Assembly: GCA_016802295.1 (NCBI GenBank)
Contig: JAESIW010000118.1
Location: 195,727 to 259,726 of the forward strand
Direction: 5' to 3'
Length of the DNA stretch: 64,000 nt
Origin: Brachionus rotundiformis
Taxonomy: Eukaryota; Rotifera; Eurotatoria; Ploima; Brachionidae
Shown: positions 1 to 13,136 of the stretch, piece by piece
How the letters are laid out: each line of letters starts with the position of its first letter
How positions within the stretch are numbered: the first letter of the stretch is position 1
Translations under genes and position numbers: made by a program
The notes under the pieces: generated by a model
Seen by the model: only the letters and a program-made list of their open reading frames with translations
Database searches by the model: none
Told to the model about the DNA's origin: nothing

Positions 1-3000
1 TGGAGCTTGGGCTTGCTTTGACGAATTCAATCGTATTGAACTTGAAGTCTTATCTGTTATTGCTCAGCAAATTTTGACAATACAAAGAGCTGTAAGTGCT
101 AAGTTGAAACGCTTTTTGTTCGAAGGAACTGAGCTTGATTTGAATCCAACTACAACGATTTTCATCACCATGAATCCTGGCTATGCAGGAAGATCTGAAT
201 TACCAGATAATTTAAAAGTTCTTTTTCGTTCTGTAGCTATGATGGTACCAGATTATGCAATGATTGGAGAAATTTCTCTTTACTCAATGGGTTTTGTAGA
301 TGCAAGAGCATTAGCAGTAAAAATAGTCGCTACATACAAACTTTGCTCAGAACAGCTATCATCTCAACATCATTATGACTATGGAATGAGAGCTGTAAAA
401 AGTGTTCTGACAGCTTCTGGAAACTTAAAATTAAAATATCCCAATGAAAACGAATCAATCATTGTTCTAAGAGCTATAAAAGATGTTAATTTACCAAAAT
501 TTCTGGCCCAAGATGTACCATTATTTGAGGGTATAATCAGTGATCTGTTCCCAGGTGTAGTACTTCCAACTCCTGATTATAAAGTATTTTTAGAGGCTAT
601 TAATGACAATATAAAAAAATTAAATCTTCAAATGAACGAATGGTTTATTGAAAAAATAATTCAAGTCTATGAGATGATGTTGGTCAGACATGGTTTTATG
701 ATTGTTGGTCCGTTTATGGGAGGAAAGAGTTCATCATACAAAGTTTTGTCTGGAGCACTAGGTGATTTAGAAGCTGCTGGATTAATGAATGAACATCGAG
801 CACAATTTAAAGTGCTCAATCCAAAATCTATAACTATGGGTCAATTGTATGGACAGTTTGATCCGGTGTCTCACGAGTGGACTGATGGCGTTTTGGCCGT
901 TTCTTTTCGCCAATATGCTTCTGATCCTTCTCCAGACCGTAAATGGATAATATTTGATGGACCAGTTGATGCTGTTTGGATTGAAAATATGAATACTGTT
1001 CTTGATGATAACAAAAAACTGTGCCTAATGAGTGGCGAGATTATTCAAATGTCGGCACAGATGAATCTAATATTCGAGCCTGAAGATTTAGAGCAAGCTT
1101 CGCCAGCAACAGTAAGCCGTTGTGGCATGATCTACATGGATCCAAATCAACTTGGCTGGCGACCACTCAAGGACTCGTACATGAAGCATGATTTGCCTAA
1201 AAACCTTCAAAAAGAGCATATCGAAATCATCAATGAGCTATTCGACTGGCTAATTGATCCTTGTATTGAATTCATTAAAGCCAATTGTAGATTTCAACTT
1301 CCAACATCATTTATACACCTAATGTTTTCCACAATGAGACTTTACACATGCTTAATTAAGGACATATCAGCCGATGTGACAAGTCAAGTATTATCGCTAT
1401 GGATTCAAGGGTTATTTGTGTTCGCTGTCATATGGGGTCTTGGTGGCACACTCAACAACGACAGTCGTAAAAAATTTGACACATTTTTGCGTGAGTACAT
1501 TAACACAACTGATGGGAAACCAAAAAATGTCAAATTATCCAAGAATAATATTTTTCCAGAACGTGGAACATGCTATGATTTCTTTTTTGAAAAAAAAGCA
1601 GCTGGTCATTGGAAAGATTGGACTGATATGATAAACAAAGACGATACAATAATTGCTGAAAATGCCAAAGTTGGCGATTTGCTTATTCAGACTGATGAAA
1701 CTGCTAAACAAGCTTTTTTTCTGCATTTGTTTTTATCAAACGAAATACCAATGCTGTTTGTTGGGCCCACAGGAACTGGTAAAAGTGCCGTTACCAATGA
1801 TTATTTGATAAAATTACCAAAAGATGAATATATTGCAAATATTATAAGTTTTTCAGCAAGAACAAGTGCTAACCAAACCCAGGATATTGTCATGTCAAAA
1901 TTGGACAGGCGTCGAAAAGGAGTTTTCGGACCACCAGTGCCAAAAAAATGTGTTGTTTTTGTTGATGACTTAAACATGCCTGCTAAGGAAAAATATGGAG
2001 CTCAGCCTCCTATTGAACTTTTGAGACAGTGGATTGATCAGGGAAATTGGTACGACAAAAAAGACACTTCAAAGATTGAGCTAGTTGATGTATTGTTAAT
2101 GGCAGCGATGGGACCTCCAGGCGGCGGTCGTAACGATATAACTGGAAGATTCACCAGACACTTAAATGTGATTTCAATCGATTCATTTAGTGATGAAACA
2201 ATGATCAAAATATTTACTTCAATAGTTGACTGGCATTTCGCCAAAGGTTTTGAAGCTTCGTTCAATCGAGCAGGCAAAATGATTATACAAGCCACATTGG
2301 AAATATACAAACAAGCTATAGAGCAATTTTTACCAACTCCATCAAAAAGTCATTATTTATTTAATTTAAGAGATTTTGCCAGAGTAATAAAGGGAGTTCT
2401 ATTGGTACCATCGACTCACATGAAAGAGGAAAGAAAACTTTATAGATTATGGGTGCATGAAATTTACAGGGTATTTTATGATCGGTTGATTGATGATTTG
2501 GATAGAAATTTATTTTTTAATATTGTTAAAAAAGTTTTGAGTGATATTCTGAAAATAGATTTTGAAAAATTGCTTGAACATTTAATTGAGCCGAAAGGTT
2601 CAAAGCTTTCTGATAACAATGTACGCAGTTTAATATTTGGAGACTACGCATTTCCAGATTCTGAGTCAAAAATATATGATGAAATAAGTGATTTAGAGGA
2701 GTTGTCTAAAACAATGGACGGCTACTTGGAAGAATATAATACAATTAGTAAAGTACCAATGAATTTAGTTATGTTCAAATTTGCCATTGAGCATGTGAGT
2801 CGAGTTTCTAGAATTTTAAAACAAGACAATGGTCATGCACTTTTAATTGGTATAGGAGGCAGTGGAAGACAAAGTTCAGCAAAATTAGCAGCATTTATGG
2901 CAGACTATGAGCTTTTTCAAGTGGAAATTACAAAAAATTATGGAAAAAATGAATGGAGAGATGATATAAAAAAGTTATTTATGAAGTCTGGTGGAGAAGG

Positions 3001-6000
3001 AAAACAAACTGTTTTTCTGTTCTCTGACAATCAAATAAAAGAAGAAAGTTTTGTTGAGGACATAAATATGATACTTAATACAGCTGATATTCCCAATTTG
3101 TTTGCTTCGGATGAAAAGGCTGAGATAATAGAAAAAATGCAAACGGCCGCTAGAAACGAAAATAGAAAAATAGAATCAAGTACTATGGCCATGTACAATT
3201 ATTTTATTGAGCGAGTCAAAGCCAATTTGCATGTTGTCTTGGCAATGAGTCCAATAGGAGATGCATTTAGAAGTCGTTTGAGAATGTTTCCTTCTTTGAT
3301 TAATTGTTGTACAATAGATTGGTTTATGGCATGGCCTGAAGATGCATTGGAAATGGTAGCGAAAAAATTCTTAGAAGAAATTGAGCTGGAAGATGAAATT
3401 AAGAAAGAATCTATAAATATGTGCAAATATTTCCATGAAGATATTAGACATCTATCCGAGAGGTATCTACAAGAACTTGGAAGATACAATTACGTCACGC
3501 CAACATCATATCTTGAGTTAATTATGACCTTCAAAACTCTGCTTACTCAAAAAAGAAACGAAATTATGCTTATGAAGAACAGGTGAGTTGTAGTAAAACG
3601 TTTTTATAGATAAGATTATATTGATTAAATATTTTCAAAATATGAAGTGAGATATTAAAATAAAATTTTGTTGAGGACATTTTATTTAAAAAATTTGCAA
3701 AATTTTTTTTTAAATTAAAAAGTTTGGTTGAGAGAGCAGCATTTTTATTTTCAAATTATTTAATATAAATTAAGTAGTAAAAATTAATTTAAATAAAATC
3801 AATAATTTAAAAAAATGTATATATATTTTCTCTGAGTGAAAAAAGTATTTTAATTATAAGAATAAGCAGATGATAATTTTAATTTGTTTTTTAATTTTCA
3901 ATATTAATTTGATATTTAATTACAATTGATAATTTTTTTAATTACTTTTAAAAAGTTTCTTTAAATAATATAATTTTTAGATATACAAATGGTTTAGAAA
4001 AATTAGCATTTGCTGCTACTCAGGTGGGAGCAATGCAAAAGCAACTGCAAGAACTCCAGCCTCAACTTGTAAAAACCAGTGAAGAAACTGAAAAATTAAT
4101 GGTCAAAATTGAACAGGAAACTGTAGAGGTAGAAGCCAAAAAAGAGCTTGTTGCGGCCGATGAAGCTATAATGAACGAAGCTGCAGCAGCGTCTCAGTCT
4201 ATTAAAGACGACTGTGAAAACGATCTAGCTGAAGCCACTCCGGCATTAGAAGCAGCTATTACAGCTCTTAACACAATAAAACCAGCTGATATAGCACTTG
4301 TTAAAGCGATGAAAAATCCTCCACAAGCTGTTAAATTTGTACTTGAAGCAGTTTGTGTAATGAAGGGAATCAAGTCAGAGCGTAAACCTGATGCTAATGG
4401 TAAAATGTTTGACGACTATTGGGGTCCATCGCTTAAAATGTTAAATGATATGAAATTTCTTGAAAGTTTGATAAATTATGACAAAAATAATATACCACCT
4501 CCGATTATTAAGCGAATTCGCGAGCGATTTATATCTGATCCGATGTTTGAGCCAATAAGCATTAGAAATGTTTCAACTGCTTGTGAAGGTCTTTGCCGAT
4601 GGGTCCGTGCAATGGACAGCTATGATAGAGTTTTTAGAATAGTTGCACCAAAACAGGCACGTTTGGCGCAAGCTGAAGCTGAGCTGGCTGAACAGATGAA
4701 AAAATTGGATTCAAAAAGAGCCGAACTCAAAACTTATATGGACAAACTACAGGCTTTAAATGACCAATTTGAAAGTACTTTATCATATTTTTACATATTA
4801 AATTATCTTTCTATTTAGCTTAATTGATTTTTATTTATTAAATTTATTTCAAAATATAAATATAATTAAGTCAATAAAATTTTATAATTTTTTGTTTAAT
4901 TTAGCAATGCAACAAAAAAAGAAAGAGCTGGAAGATAACATTCATCAATGTGAACAAAAATTGATTCGAGCTGAGAAATTAATTGGCGGCCTGGGAGGTG
5001 AAAAAGACCGCTGGACAGAGAATGCTAAATTACTTACGGAAAGATACTACCGCATTACAGGAGATGTGCTTCTTTCTTCCGGTGTTGTAGCCTATCTTGG
5101 AGCTTTCACCGTTAATTATAGAAACGATTGTGTTAAAGAATGGATTCGACTGTGCAAAGAAAAGAAAATACCGTGTTCTGAGCAATTAAGTTTGACCAAT
5201 ACTCTTGGTGATCCGGTTAAAATTAGAGCTTGGCAAATTGCAGGACTGCCTGTTGATGCATTTTCTGTGGATAATGGAATCATAGTAAGTAATTCCAGAA
5301 GATGGCCGCTCTGTATTGATCCTCAAGGCCAAGCTAATAAATGGATAAAAAATATGGAAAAAGACTTGAAGCTACAAATTATAAAATTGTCAGATGCTAA
5401 TTATACTAGAACACTTGAAAATGCCATTCAGTTTGGTACACCAGTTCTTTTAGAAAATGTTGGTGAAGAACTAGATCCTTCTATGGAGCCAATTTTGCTG
5501 AAATCAACATTTAAACAGCAAGGAGTTGAGTATATGAAATTTGGTGAAAATATAATCGAATATTCAAAGGATTTTCGATTTTATATTACTAGCAAATTAA
5601 GAAATCCTCATTATTTGCCGGAAGTTTCCGTCAAAGTAACACTATTGAACTTTATGATAACTCCACTTGGTTTGCAAGATCAATTATTGAGTTTGGTTGC
5701 TGCAAAAGAAAAGCCAGAGTTGGAAGAAGTTAAAAATCAATTAATTATTGAATCAGCTGAGAATAAGAAACAATTGAAGAATATAGAGGACAAAATTTTA
5801 GAAGTATTGTCATCATCTGAAGGAAATATCCTAGAAGATGAATCAGCGATTCAGGTTTTATCTTCATCCAAGGTTTTAAGCGAAGAAATTTCAGCAAAAC
5901 AGGCCATTGCCGAAGAAACTCAGAAAGAGATTGAGGAGACTAGACTTGGCTATTTACCAGTTGCAGAACATTCTTCCATACTTTTCTTTTGTATCTCTGA

Positions 6001-9000
6001 TCTGGCAAATATTGATCCTATGTACCAATACTCGCTTGTTTGGTTCATTAATCTTTATTCGAATTCGATTACTAACAGTGAAAAATCAAATGACTTAAAA
6101 GAAAGAATTAATTTTTTGAATGATCATTTTACTAATTCAATTTATCGAAACGTTTGTCGATCATTATTTGAAAAAGACAAATTGCTCTTTTCGTTTATCT
6201 TATGTGTACAGCTGTCTAAAGCTAAGTAAGTAAACTATTTGAAAACGTTAATTTCTTAAAAAAATTTTTTATTAAAAAAGTTTTTAAACTTCAAAAAAAT
6301 TTAAAATTAATTTCAGGCAATTGGTTAAATTTTTTCCATATGTGTTTATGAAATATAAAAAGTAAAAACACATATGGAAAATTATAACTTGATAATACCT
6401 TTTCTAAATTCTAAATTCAAAAGCGAAAGAGTTTTGATTTTATTCATCTAATTTTACTGATTTGAAAATTAATCATGACAAATATTATACAGTAGAGTCT
6501 TGTTATAACGATGCTGATTAATACGATATTGGTTAATAGGATGTCCATCGTATTATCCAGACTCGACTGTATAACATTAAATAAATATTTTATCTTTCAA
6601 AAACAAACAAAAAATATATTTTTTTTCTGAATAAAATTCAATTTTTCAATATTTTTTTGGAAAGACGTGAAAAAAATGCTGGACTAAATGCATACGACGA
6701 CAGGTACTATGCTAAAAATTCCCGCAGCTTAAAGATTAGCTCTTAAACTATTGCTTTTAGATCTTTTCTATAATCAAGGATAAAAAAAAATTAATTTACT
6801 ATATCATTAAAATAATTTTATCTATTTTATTATTTTTAAAAGAGGTTTAATTGATGATAATGTTTGGCGATTTTTGCTTACTGGTGGTGTCGGCTTAGAA
6901 AATCCATATCCTAATCCAGCACCTCAATGGCTTTCAGATAAATCATGGTCGGAAATCGTTAGAGCATCCACAACACTTAAAAACCTAAAAGGAATCCATG
7001 ATCGTACTTTTAGAAAAAATTTTTTATTTTTGATTTTAACTTAATTATAATTTAAGATGTTATCAAAAATATAGATAAATGGAAAAAAATTTATGATTCA
7101 ACATCACCACACGAGCAGACATATCCAGATCAATGGGATAAATTGGTAGACTTGGATCGTTTAGTTGTTCTTAGATGCTTTCGTCCAGATAAAATGGTTC
7201 CAGCTGTCCAAGAATATATAGTTAAAAATCTTGGTTCAAATTATGTCGAACCACCTCCATTTGATTTAGCTGGCTCTTACTCTGATTCAAACTGCTGTAT
7301 TCCACTCATTTTTGTTTTAAGTCCAGGAGCTGATCCAATGGCTGGTTTGCTCAAATTTGGTGAAGATATGAACTATACTGGCGATAAAATTCAAACTATT
7401 TCTCTTGGCCAAGGACAAGGGCCAATCGCAATCAATATGATTAATGGTGCGTTAAAAGATGGAAGTTGGGTTGTTCTTCAGAATTGTCATTTGGCGCCCT
7501 CTTGGATGCCTAAGTTGGAAAAAATTTGCGAAGAAGTAATCATTCCTGAAAATACACATGAAAATTTCAGACTTTGGCTTACAAGCTATCCATCAGAAAA
7601 TTTTCCTGTATCAATTTTACAAAATGGAGTCAAAATGACTAATGAGGCACCAAAAGGTCTAAGATCAAATTTGACTAGATCTTATCTTAACGATCCAATC
7701 TCGGATTCCAACTTTTTTAATGCATGTAACAAGCCACATGAATGGAGAAAGCTTTTGTTTGGTCTTTGTTTCTTTCACGCATTGGTTCAAGAAAGACGAA
7801 AATTCGGTCCACTTGGATGGAATATTCCGTATGAATTTAATGAGTCCGATTTAAGAATAAGTTTAAGACAACTTCAAATGTTCCTAAACGAATATGATGA
7901 ACTTCCTCTTGCTGCTCTGACTTATCTCTTTGGTGAATGCAACTATGGTGGAAGAGTCACTGATGATAAAGATAGAAGATTACTGATGTCTCTTCTTACT
8001 CAATTTATTAATAAGGAAGTTGTTGTGAATGAAGATTACAAATTTTCCGAAAGTGGTTTATACTTTGCCCCTCCGGACAGTGAAACTCAACAAGGCTATT
8101 TAGACTATGTTAAAACTCTTCCATTAAATCCTAGACCGGAAGTTTACGGTTTACATGATAATGCAGATATAACTAAAGATAATCAAGAAACTAATCTTCT
8201 ATTCAGTAGCATTTTGTCAACTCTACCTAGACAATCATCTTCAGGAAGTGGAGCAAATTCATCCCAAATTATAGAAGAACTAGCTGCTGATATTTTGTCT
8301 AAACTTCCGCCAGATTTTAATTTAGAAGTTATAATGAATAAATATCCTGTAATTTACACTGAGTCAATGAATACAGTTTTAAGACAAGAATTAATTCGCT
8401 ACAATCGCTTGACTTCAGTAGTCAGAAAATCACTAATTGATTTACGCAAAGCTATCAAAGGTTTAGTCGTTATGTCTTCAGAATTAGAGGAAGTGTTCAA
8501 CAGCATGCTTAATGGCAAAGTGCCTAATATGTGGGCCTCAAAATCTTATCCTTCTCTGAAACCACTTGGAAGCTATCTAACAGATTTAATTATTAGACTT
8601 AAATTTTTTCAGACTTGGATTGAAGAAGGACCTCCGATTGTTTTCTGGTTAAGTGGATTCTATTTTACCCAATCTTTTCTGACAGGTGTATCTCAGAATT
8701 ACGCAAGAAAATATAAAATACCAATTGATCAGTTGGGTTTCAAATTTGATTTTTTGAAAGAAAATGAGGCTGATTTGTCAAAGCCTGAAGATGGTGCCTA
8801 CATTAAGGGTCTCTTTATTGAGGGAGCCAAATGGGACATGTCAAAAATGTATTTAGGGGAATCACAGCCAAAAATTTTATTTGATTCTTTACCAATAATT
8901 TTATTAAAACCGGAAAAACAAGATTTAATCAATAAGGAAGCATCATATACATGTCCTGTTTATAAAACAAGCGCAAGACGAGGAGTTTTGTCAACGACTG

Positions 9001-9104
9001 GACATTCAACTAATTTTGTTCTTTATATTGAAATACCATCAGATAAAGAAGAAAGTCATTGGATTAACAGAGGTGTCGCTGCTCTGTGTCAATTAGATGA
9101 TTAA
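1..9104 (+). CDS. Axonemal dynein heavy chain, DNAH3/7/12 type, 3' part (5' end outside window)
   Basis: Microtubule motor subunit of a single-headed inner dynein arm of cilia. Five exons join in frame: 1-3582, 3981-4774, 4905-6225, 6843-7003 and 7057-9104 (2634 codons plus stop). The reading frame is open from base 2 with no start, so the N-terminus lies upstream. The window opens at the AAA1 Walker B segment (CFDEFNR). It continues with AAA2 (FMGGKSS, about 710-735), AAA3 (GPTGTGKSAV, about 1765-1790), AAA4 (GIGGSGRQSS, about 2850-2880), the two stalk coiled coils around the microtubule-binding domain (3981-5000), AAA5/AAA6 and the C-terminal domain ending GVAALCQLDD. The text resembles vertebrate DNAH7/DNAH12/DNAH3 closely, but which one it is cannot be decided by eye. 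Donors and acceptors follow GT..AG and every joined phase is consistent. A possible poly(A) signal lies near 9160. Confidence 0.95.
3583..3980 (+). other. Dynein intron 1
   Basis: 398 bp AT-rich intron. The donor AG|GTGAGT at 3582/3583 and the acceptor TTTTTAG at 3980 join AG+A into an Arg codon inside the conserved stalk region. Nothing else recognisable was seen inside. Confidence 0.85.
6332..6381. repeat. Perfect inverted repeat (16 bp arms, 18 nt spacer)
   Basis: The arm TTTTCCATATGTGTTT at 6332-6347 is the exact reverse complement of 6366-6381, with an 18 nt spacer. It could form a hairpin in the dynein pre-mRNA. It may be a relic of a small inverted-repeat element or a structured intronic RNA; no function is shown. 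Confidence 0.8.
6490..6569. mobile_element. 80 bp MITE with pogo/Tigger-like terminal inverted repeats
   Basis: The left end, beginning CAGTAGAGTCTTGTTATAAC, and the reverse complement of the right end, beginning CAGTCGAGTCTGGATAATAC, pair over about 24 bp with a few mismatches. Both ends are flanked by TA (6488-6489 and 6570-6571), as expected for a Tc1/mariner-superfamily target-site duplication. CAGT-GAGTCT-type termini are typical of pogo/Tigger elements. It is too short to encode a transposase, so it would be a non-autonomous copy inserted in the intron. Confidence 0.75.
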
Positions 9105-11180
9105 AAATATTTTTTATTTTTATTTCATTATTTTTAGTTTCATAAATTATATTTTGTTAAATAAAATTTTAATACAAATTTTTGAAAAATTTTAAAAATC
9201 TAATTTTTAAATTAATATTTTCAGTATTTTGAAGTTTTTCTTGGCATTCACTAATATTAAAAAAAATTCATTTTTATTTAAATCAATTCTTTATTAGCTT
9301 CTTATGGAGCAAAAGAAGGTGCTTATCTACTTTCTAGTACTTTTATTAAAAGCAGGTTCGATCAGACACAAAATTTACGTTTATAAATTCAATTTGATCT
9401 TCTATGACGCAATTTCATCCAAAGTAAAAAATCTTGAATGTAAAAAAAGTTACCAAGTTCCCCCTTTTTTATGACGAAAGAGGTTTAAACATGCGTCGCG
9501 TACTGCAAAAACATTCAAGAAACTTAGTTTCCTTAACGAGTTTTTATGACCAGCATCATAACACTCGGCTGCAGTCGTCTTAAAACTTATTGCTTATTTT
9601 TATTTTAACTCTATTTTTAATATCTCTTAAATATTCTATTTTAATATTAAGTCTATAAAAATTTCAAATTCAAAAATTACAACCACCAAATATAAAATCT
9701 AAAAAAAGAACTTTTTTGTTAGTTTAAAATAAATCTAGCCAAGATTTTTCATGATTACTTCAAAATAAAATATTTATAATTTAATAATGAATTTTATTCT
9801 ATCATGCAATATTTAAAATAACTTTTTTATTGATATAAACCATCAAATAATCATTAAATTTCTTATAGAATTTTCTGATTTTTAAAGATTTTAATTTATT
9901 GATTCATTTTATTTTAATAATCATTCTTAGTGGATTGAATTTTTAAAGTATGTCTGATATACTAATTTGTTATAACATTAATTAAATTTTCAATAAACCC
10001 ACCTTTGTTTCCTTTACATCTTTCTTAAAGAATACAGCTTTCTTTTGAAAATATTTTCATGCTTTATGATTTTAATTAAAATCAAAGTTCATTTAAGATT
10101 TTACTACTTAAATTAAACTAGTTTATCTGCTTTGTCTCTTTATTAACTAATGATCGGAAGCAAATAGCTGAATAAGGTTAGGTAATTTTTTTTTTGGATT
10201 TTTAAATGTTTAAAAAAATAAGCTTGCTTTATATTAACACAAAATATAGAAATCATTTTGATGATTTATTTTCTTTAAAGATTGATGAAATACAGTAAAA
10301 TAACAAAATTAAGGAAGCCCATGTTTTTTTTGATTATCAAGCTTTTTTACAAATATTGATTTATATCAAAATAGTTTCATTTGAGTCAAATTGAGCTAAA
10401 ATTTATAAATGACAGACTTAAGAATAGAAAAAAAATTAAATATTTACAGAAAATCGAATAAAAAATAAGGAATTTAAGATTTTTTACTTTAACTTTATAA
10501 AAACGCAATTTTCAAGAATTTTAATAAAATCAAATCAAAATAAAGATTTTATATTAAAATTTATATTTGAGTTTTTTTAATTCATCAAATTAATACTTTG
10601 GTTATTTAATTTTTGTTTAAAAATATAAATAAGAATTAAATTTGAAATTTGAAATCAAAATATTAAAAATATTTTAAATAATTCAATGAATCATAAAATT
10701 TTGATTAAACCTAATTCGTTTTATATTACCTTTAATTTTTAAATTCATTTTAACTTGATGACAAGAAAATGTATTTATCTCTTAAATTAATGTTATTAAC
10801 CAGATATTTTTTTAGACATTCTCAAAATTATGTATTGAACCTTTTATTTAAATATTTTAAAATCTTTTAAGGCTTTCCGCCATAAGTTCTTGTTCAAAAA
10901 TTAGTCTATTATTATATTACACTGTTATTATTTAAGTAATTTTCTCTTTACATTATTGATTTTAAAAATGATTAAAGGATTTTGATTTACATAAGAATTT
11001 TATAAGAATAAGTTTTTATAATTAGAATCTTCATTTATCCCATGGATTATTAATGCCTATAGTCAACATAAATTATATTATTTTTTTAATCTTTTAATAT
11101 TTTTTTATTTAGATTAGACATTTTCTAATTAAAATGAAATAAGCCTTTATTTCCAAAACTAATTAACTATACCAATAACA
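9105..11180. other. Intergenic, AT-rich, with an unusual GC-richer block at 9290-9590
   Basis: Mostly simple AT-rich sequence. The block at about 9290-9590 is distinctly more complex. It has two short open frames: 9304-9474, 56 codons with a hydrophobic N-terminus (VLIYFLVLLL), and 9491-9583, 30 codons. No homology was recognised. It could be a small secreted-peptide exon, a non-coding RNA or a transposon remnant. Nothing else was seen up to the GPCR. Confidence 0.5.
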
Positions 11181-12404
11181 ATGGATATCGAAAATTTTAA
11201 CTTGAGCATCAAGACTGAAGAAACAGCATATTTTACTCAGCCAGCATTCGAGTCTTTGTTCATATTCACATTTATTTTAGTTTTAATTTTCACTCTGGCT
11301 ATTACCTTTAATAGTATATCAATTACAAGTATTCTTACTGCTAAAGCATATACTCCGATCAATATTTTGATAATAAATCTTGGATTTGCTGATTTGACCT
11401 ATTCCCTCGGGATCCCATTTTTTGTAACTCAAACTCTCAACTACCGCCAATCTCTAGGGCTATATGGATGTAGATTATTTTTGTTTACAGAATTCAATGG
11501 AATCATAGTAGGCATTTTTACAGTGGCAGCACTCAGCGTGGAACGATTTTTAGATGTTACTGACAAAAAGAAAATATTGGATTCATTCAGCAATAAATTT
11601 AAGATCATGGTCATAATTGTATATTGTATCACTGTATGGCTTTTTTCATTTGCCTTATCATTTCCTCTCATTTTTAGTATAAAAAAAATAAAAAATGTTT
11701 GCCAAAGCGAGTGGAGCGATTCAACTATTAGACTTTTTTTTATTAGCAAATTGGTCATTATTTTTATAATACCTTATATTGTTATTATTATAAGTTCGTT
11801 GAAATTACTGTTTTTCTTAAACAGATGGAAGAAAAAATTTAATGATTCAAGCGCGAACAGAGTAACTTTTCGGGAGCCAAATCAAAATTTCTTAAGATCA
11901 AAAAATCATACTGTTTTATCCAAAATTGTTGTTGACGACTCGAAATTAAACCTTTCTAAATCGTTACCAGCAATAAACTTAAGCATTGAAATGGGCTTAA
12001 AAGATTTCAAGGCTGAAATTAATTCGAAAAATTCGAATTCAAATCCGTGTTGTTTTATTATGTGTTGTAGAAAGATTTTTTATTTTAAAAAAGGAAAAAA
12101 TGTATCTATTAAAACAAGTAGAAAATTTATCAACAATATTCGTCGTAAAGCAATACTTTTAGTTCTTGTTATTATATTTTTATTTTTGTTACAATGGTCT
12201 CCATTTTGGATATTTCAAACATACGTTCTTTTTTCAACCACATTTCACGAAAATATTCAAATCATTAACATGATAGTAAGCACACTTTCTTATTCAAACA
12301 CTGTAACAAATCCAGCTTTGTATATGCTTTTTACTTATAATTTCAAAGAGTATTTTCAAAAGGGCATAATGAAAAGTTGTTTACGAAAAAATGGCACCAA
12401 ATGA
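11181..12404 (+). CDS. Class A (rhodopsin-like) G-protein-coupled receptor
   Basis: A 407-residue single-exon receptor with seven hydrophobic segments, expected in the plasma membrane. Visible class A marks are the TM2 segment LGFADLTYSL (Asp71), a TM3 Cys (Cys97), an ERF triplet (121-123) in place of DRY, an extracellular-loop-2 Cys in KNVCQSEW, TM6 QWSPFW in place of CWxP, and TM7 TNPALYMLF matching NPxxY. Intracellular loop 3 is long (about residues 215-320) and rich in Lys, Ser and Asn. The layout suggests a peptide receptor, but the ligand cannot be inferred. The start is the first in-frame ATG, directly before a Ser/Thr/Glu-rich N-terminus with a potential N-glycosylation site (NLS at residue 7). 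Confidence 0.85.
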   Translation: MDIENFNLSIKTEETAYFTQPAFESLFIFTFILVLIFTLAITFNSISITSILTAKAYTPINILIINLGFADLTYSLGIPFFVTQTLNYRQSLGLYGCRLFLFTEFNGIIVGIFTVAALSVERFLDVTDKKKILDSFSNKFKIMVIIVYCITVWLFSFALSFPLIFSIKKIKNVCQSEWSDSTIRLFFISKLVIIFIIPYIVIIISSLKLLFFLNRWKKKFNDSSANRVTFREPNQNFLRSKNHTVLSKIVVDDSKLNLSKSLPAINLSIEMGLKDFKAEINSKNSNSNPCCFIMCCRKIFYFKKGKNVSIKTSRKFINNIRRKAILLVLVIIFLFLLQWSPFWIFQTYVLFSTTFHENIQIINMIVSTLSYSNTVTNPALYMLFTYNFKEYFQKGIMKSCLRKNGTK

Positions 12405-13136
12405 GAAGATATCAACTGGCAACAATTTGTATTTTATTCAATTACTTAATTAATAAAATCTTTAAAAATAGCATTTATAATTTTTTAATTTGATCAAATG
12501 AAATGAACTATGATTAAAGATTTTAATGTTTTTAAATATGTATTTTTATTTACTTATATTTTTTTTAAATTTCATTTAAAATTATTAAATTACATGTAAT
12601 TTAACGAAAATAAAAATCTAAAAATAAACTATTTGATAGTCATTTCAGAAAAAGATCAAAAGTCACTAATAATTTGTCAATACTATTGATAGTACCTTGT
12701 AATCAAGTTGATTAAATCTTCAATCAAGCTAATATCTAAAACTTTGAAAGAATTTTACCCTCAAATTCTAAATCAAACTGTACAATGGATAGAAAGCTAA
12801 AATTTATTATTTTTGTTATTTTAAAAATCTTTTGAATACTTTAATTGTTTTAATAAATGAATGTATATAAGTTTAATAAAATTAAAATTTTAATTTTATA
12901 ATTATTTTTTAAAAAGTGATATTACATGTTTGTAAAAATAAGATATTAGTCAAAAAAATAACTATCTAACTTTTCCAATTTTTTATTATAATGTAAGTAA
13001 ATAAAAATTTACCTTTCTAAATAGTTTACAAAATAATTATTTTTAAAACATGATTGATTATTCACAAAAAAGCGTATAAAAATTGATAAATTAAACAATA
13101 AAATCTAGCTAAAATTTTTTGTTTTAACTATCATAA
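12405..13136. other. Intergenic, nothing recognised
   Basis: 732 bp of AT-rich sequence between the GPCR and the first kinase. No open frame, repeat or RNA gene stands out. Confidence 0.6.

Larger units (their letters stand above)
6226..6842 (+). other. Dynein intron 3, carrying a hairpin and a MITE
   Basis: 617 bp intron. The donor is GTAAGT at 6226 and the acceptor ends at 6842, restoring the frame into a GLIDDNVWRF segment. It contains a perfect 16-bp-arm hairpin (6332-6381), an 80 bp inverted-repeat transposon relic (6490-6569), and a less AT-rich stretch at about 6660-6780 that I could not identify. Confidence 0.8.

Noticed and set aside
9340..9375. GGTTCGATCAG resembling a tRNA B box
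   Set aside because: No T-arm stem, no A box at the right distance and no acceptor stem.
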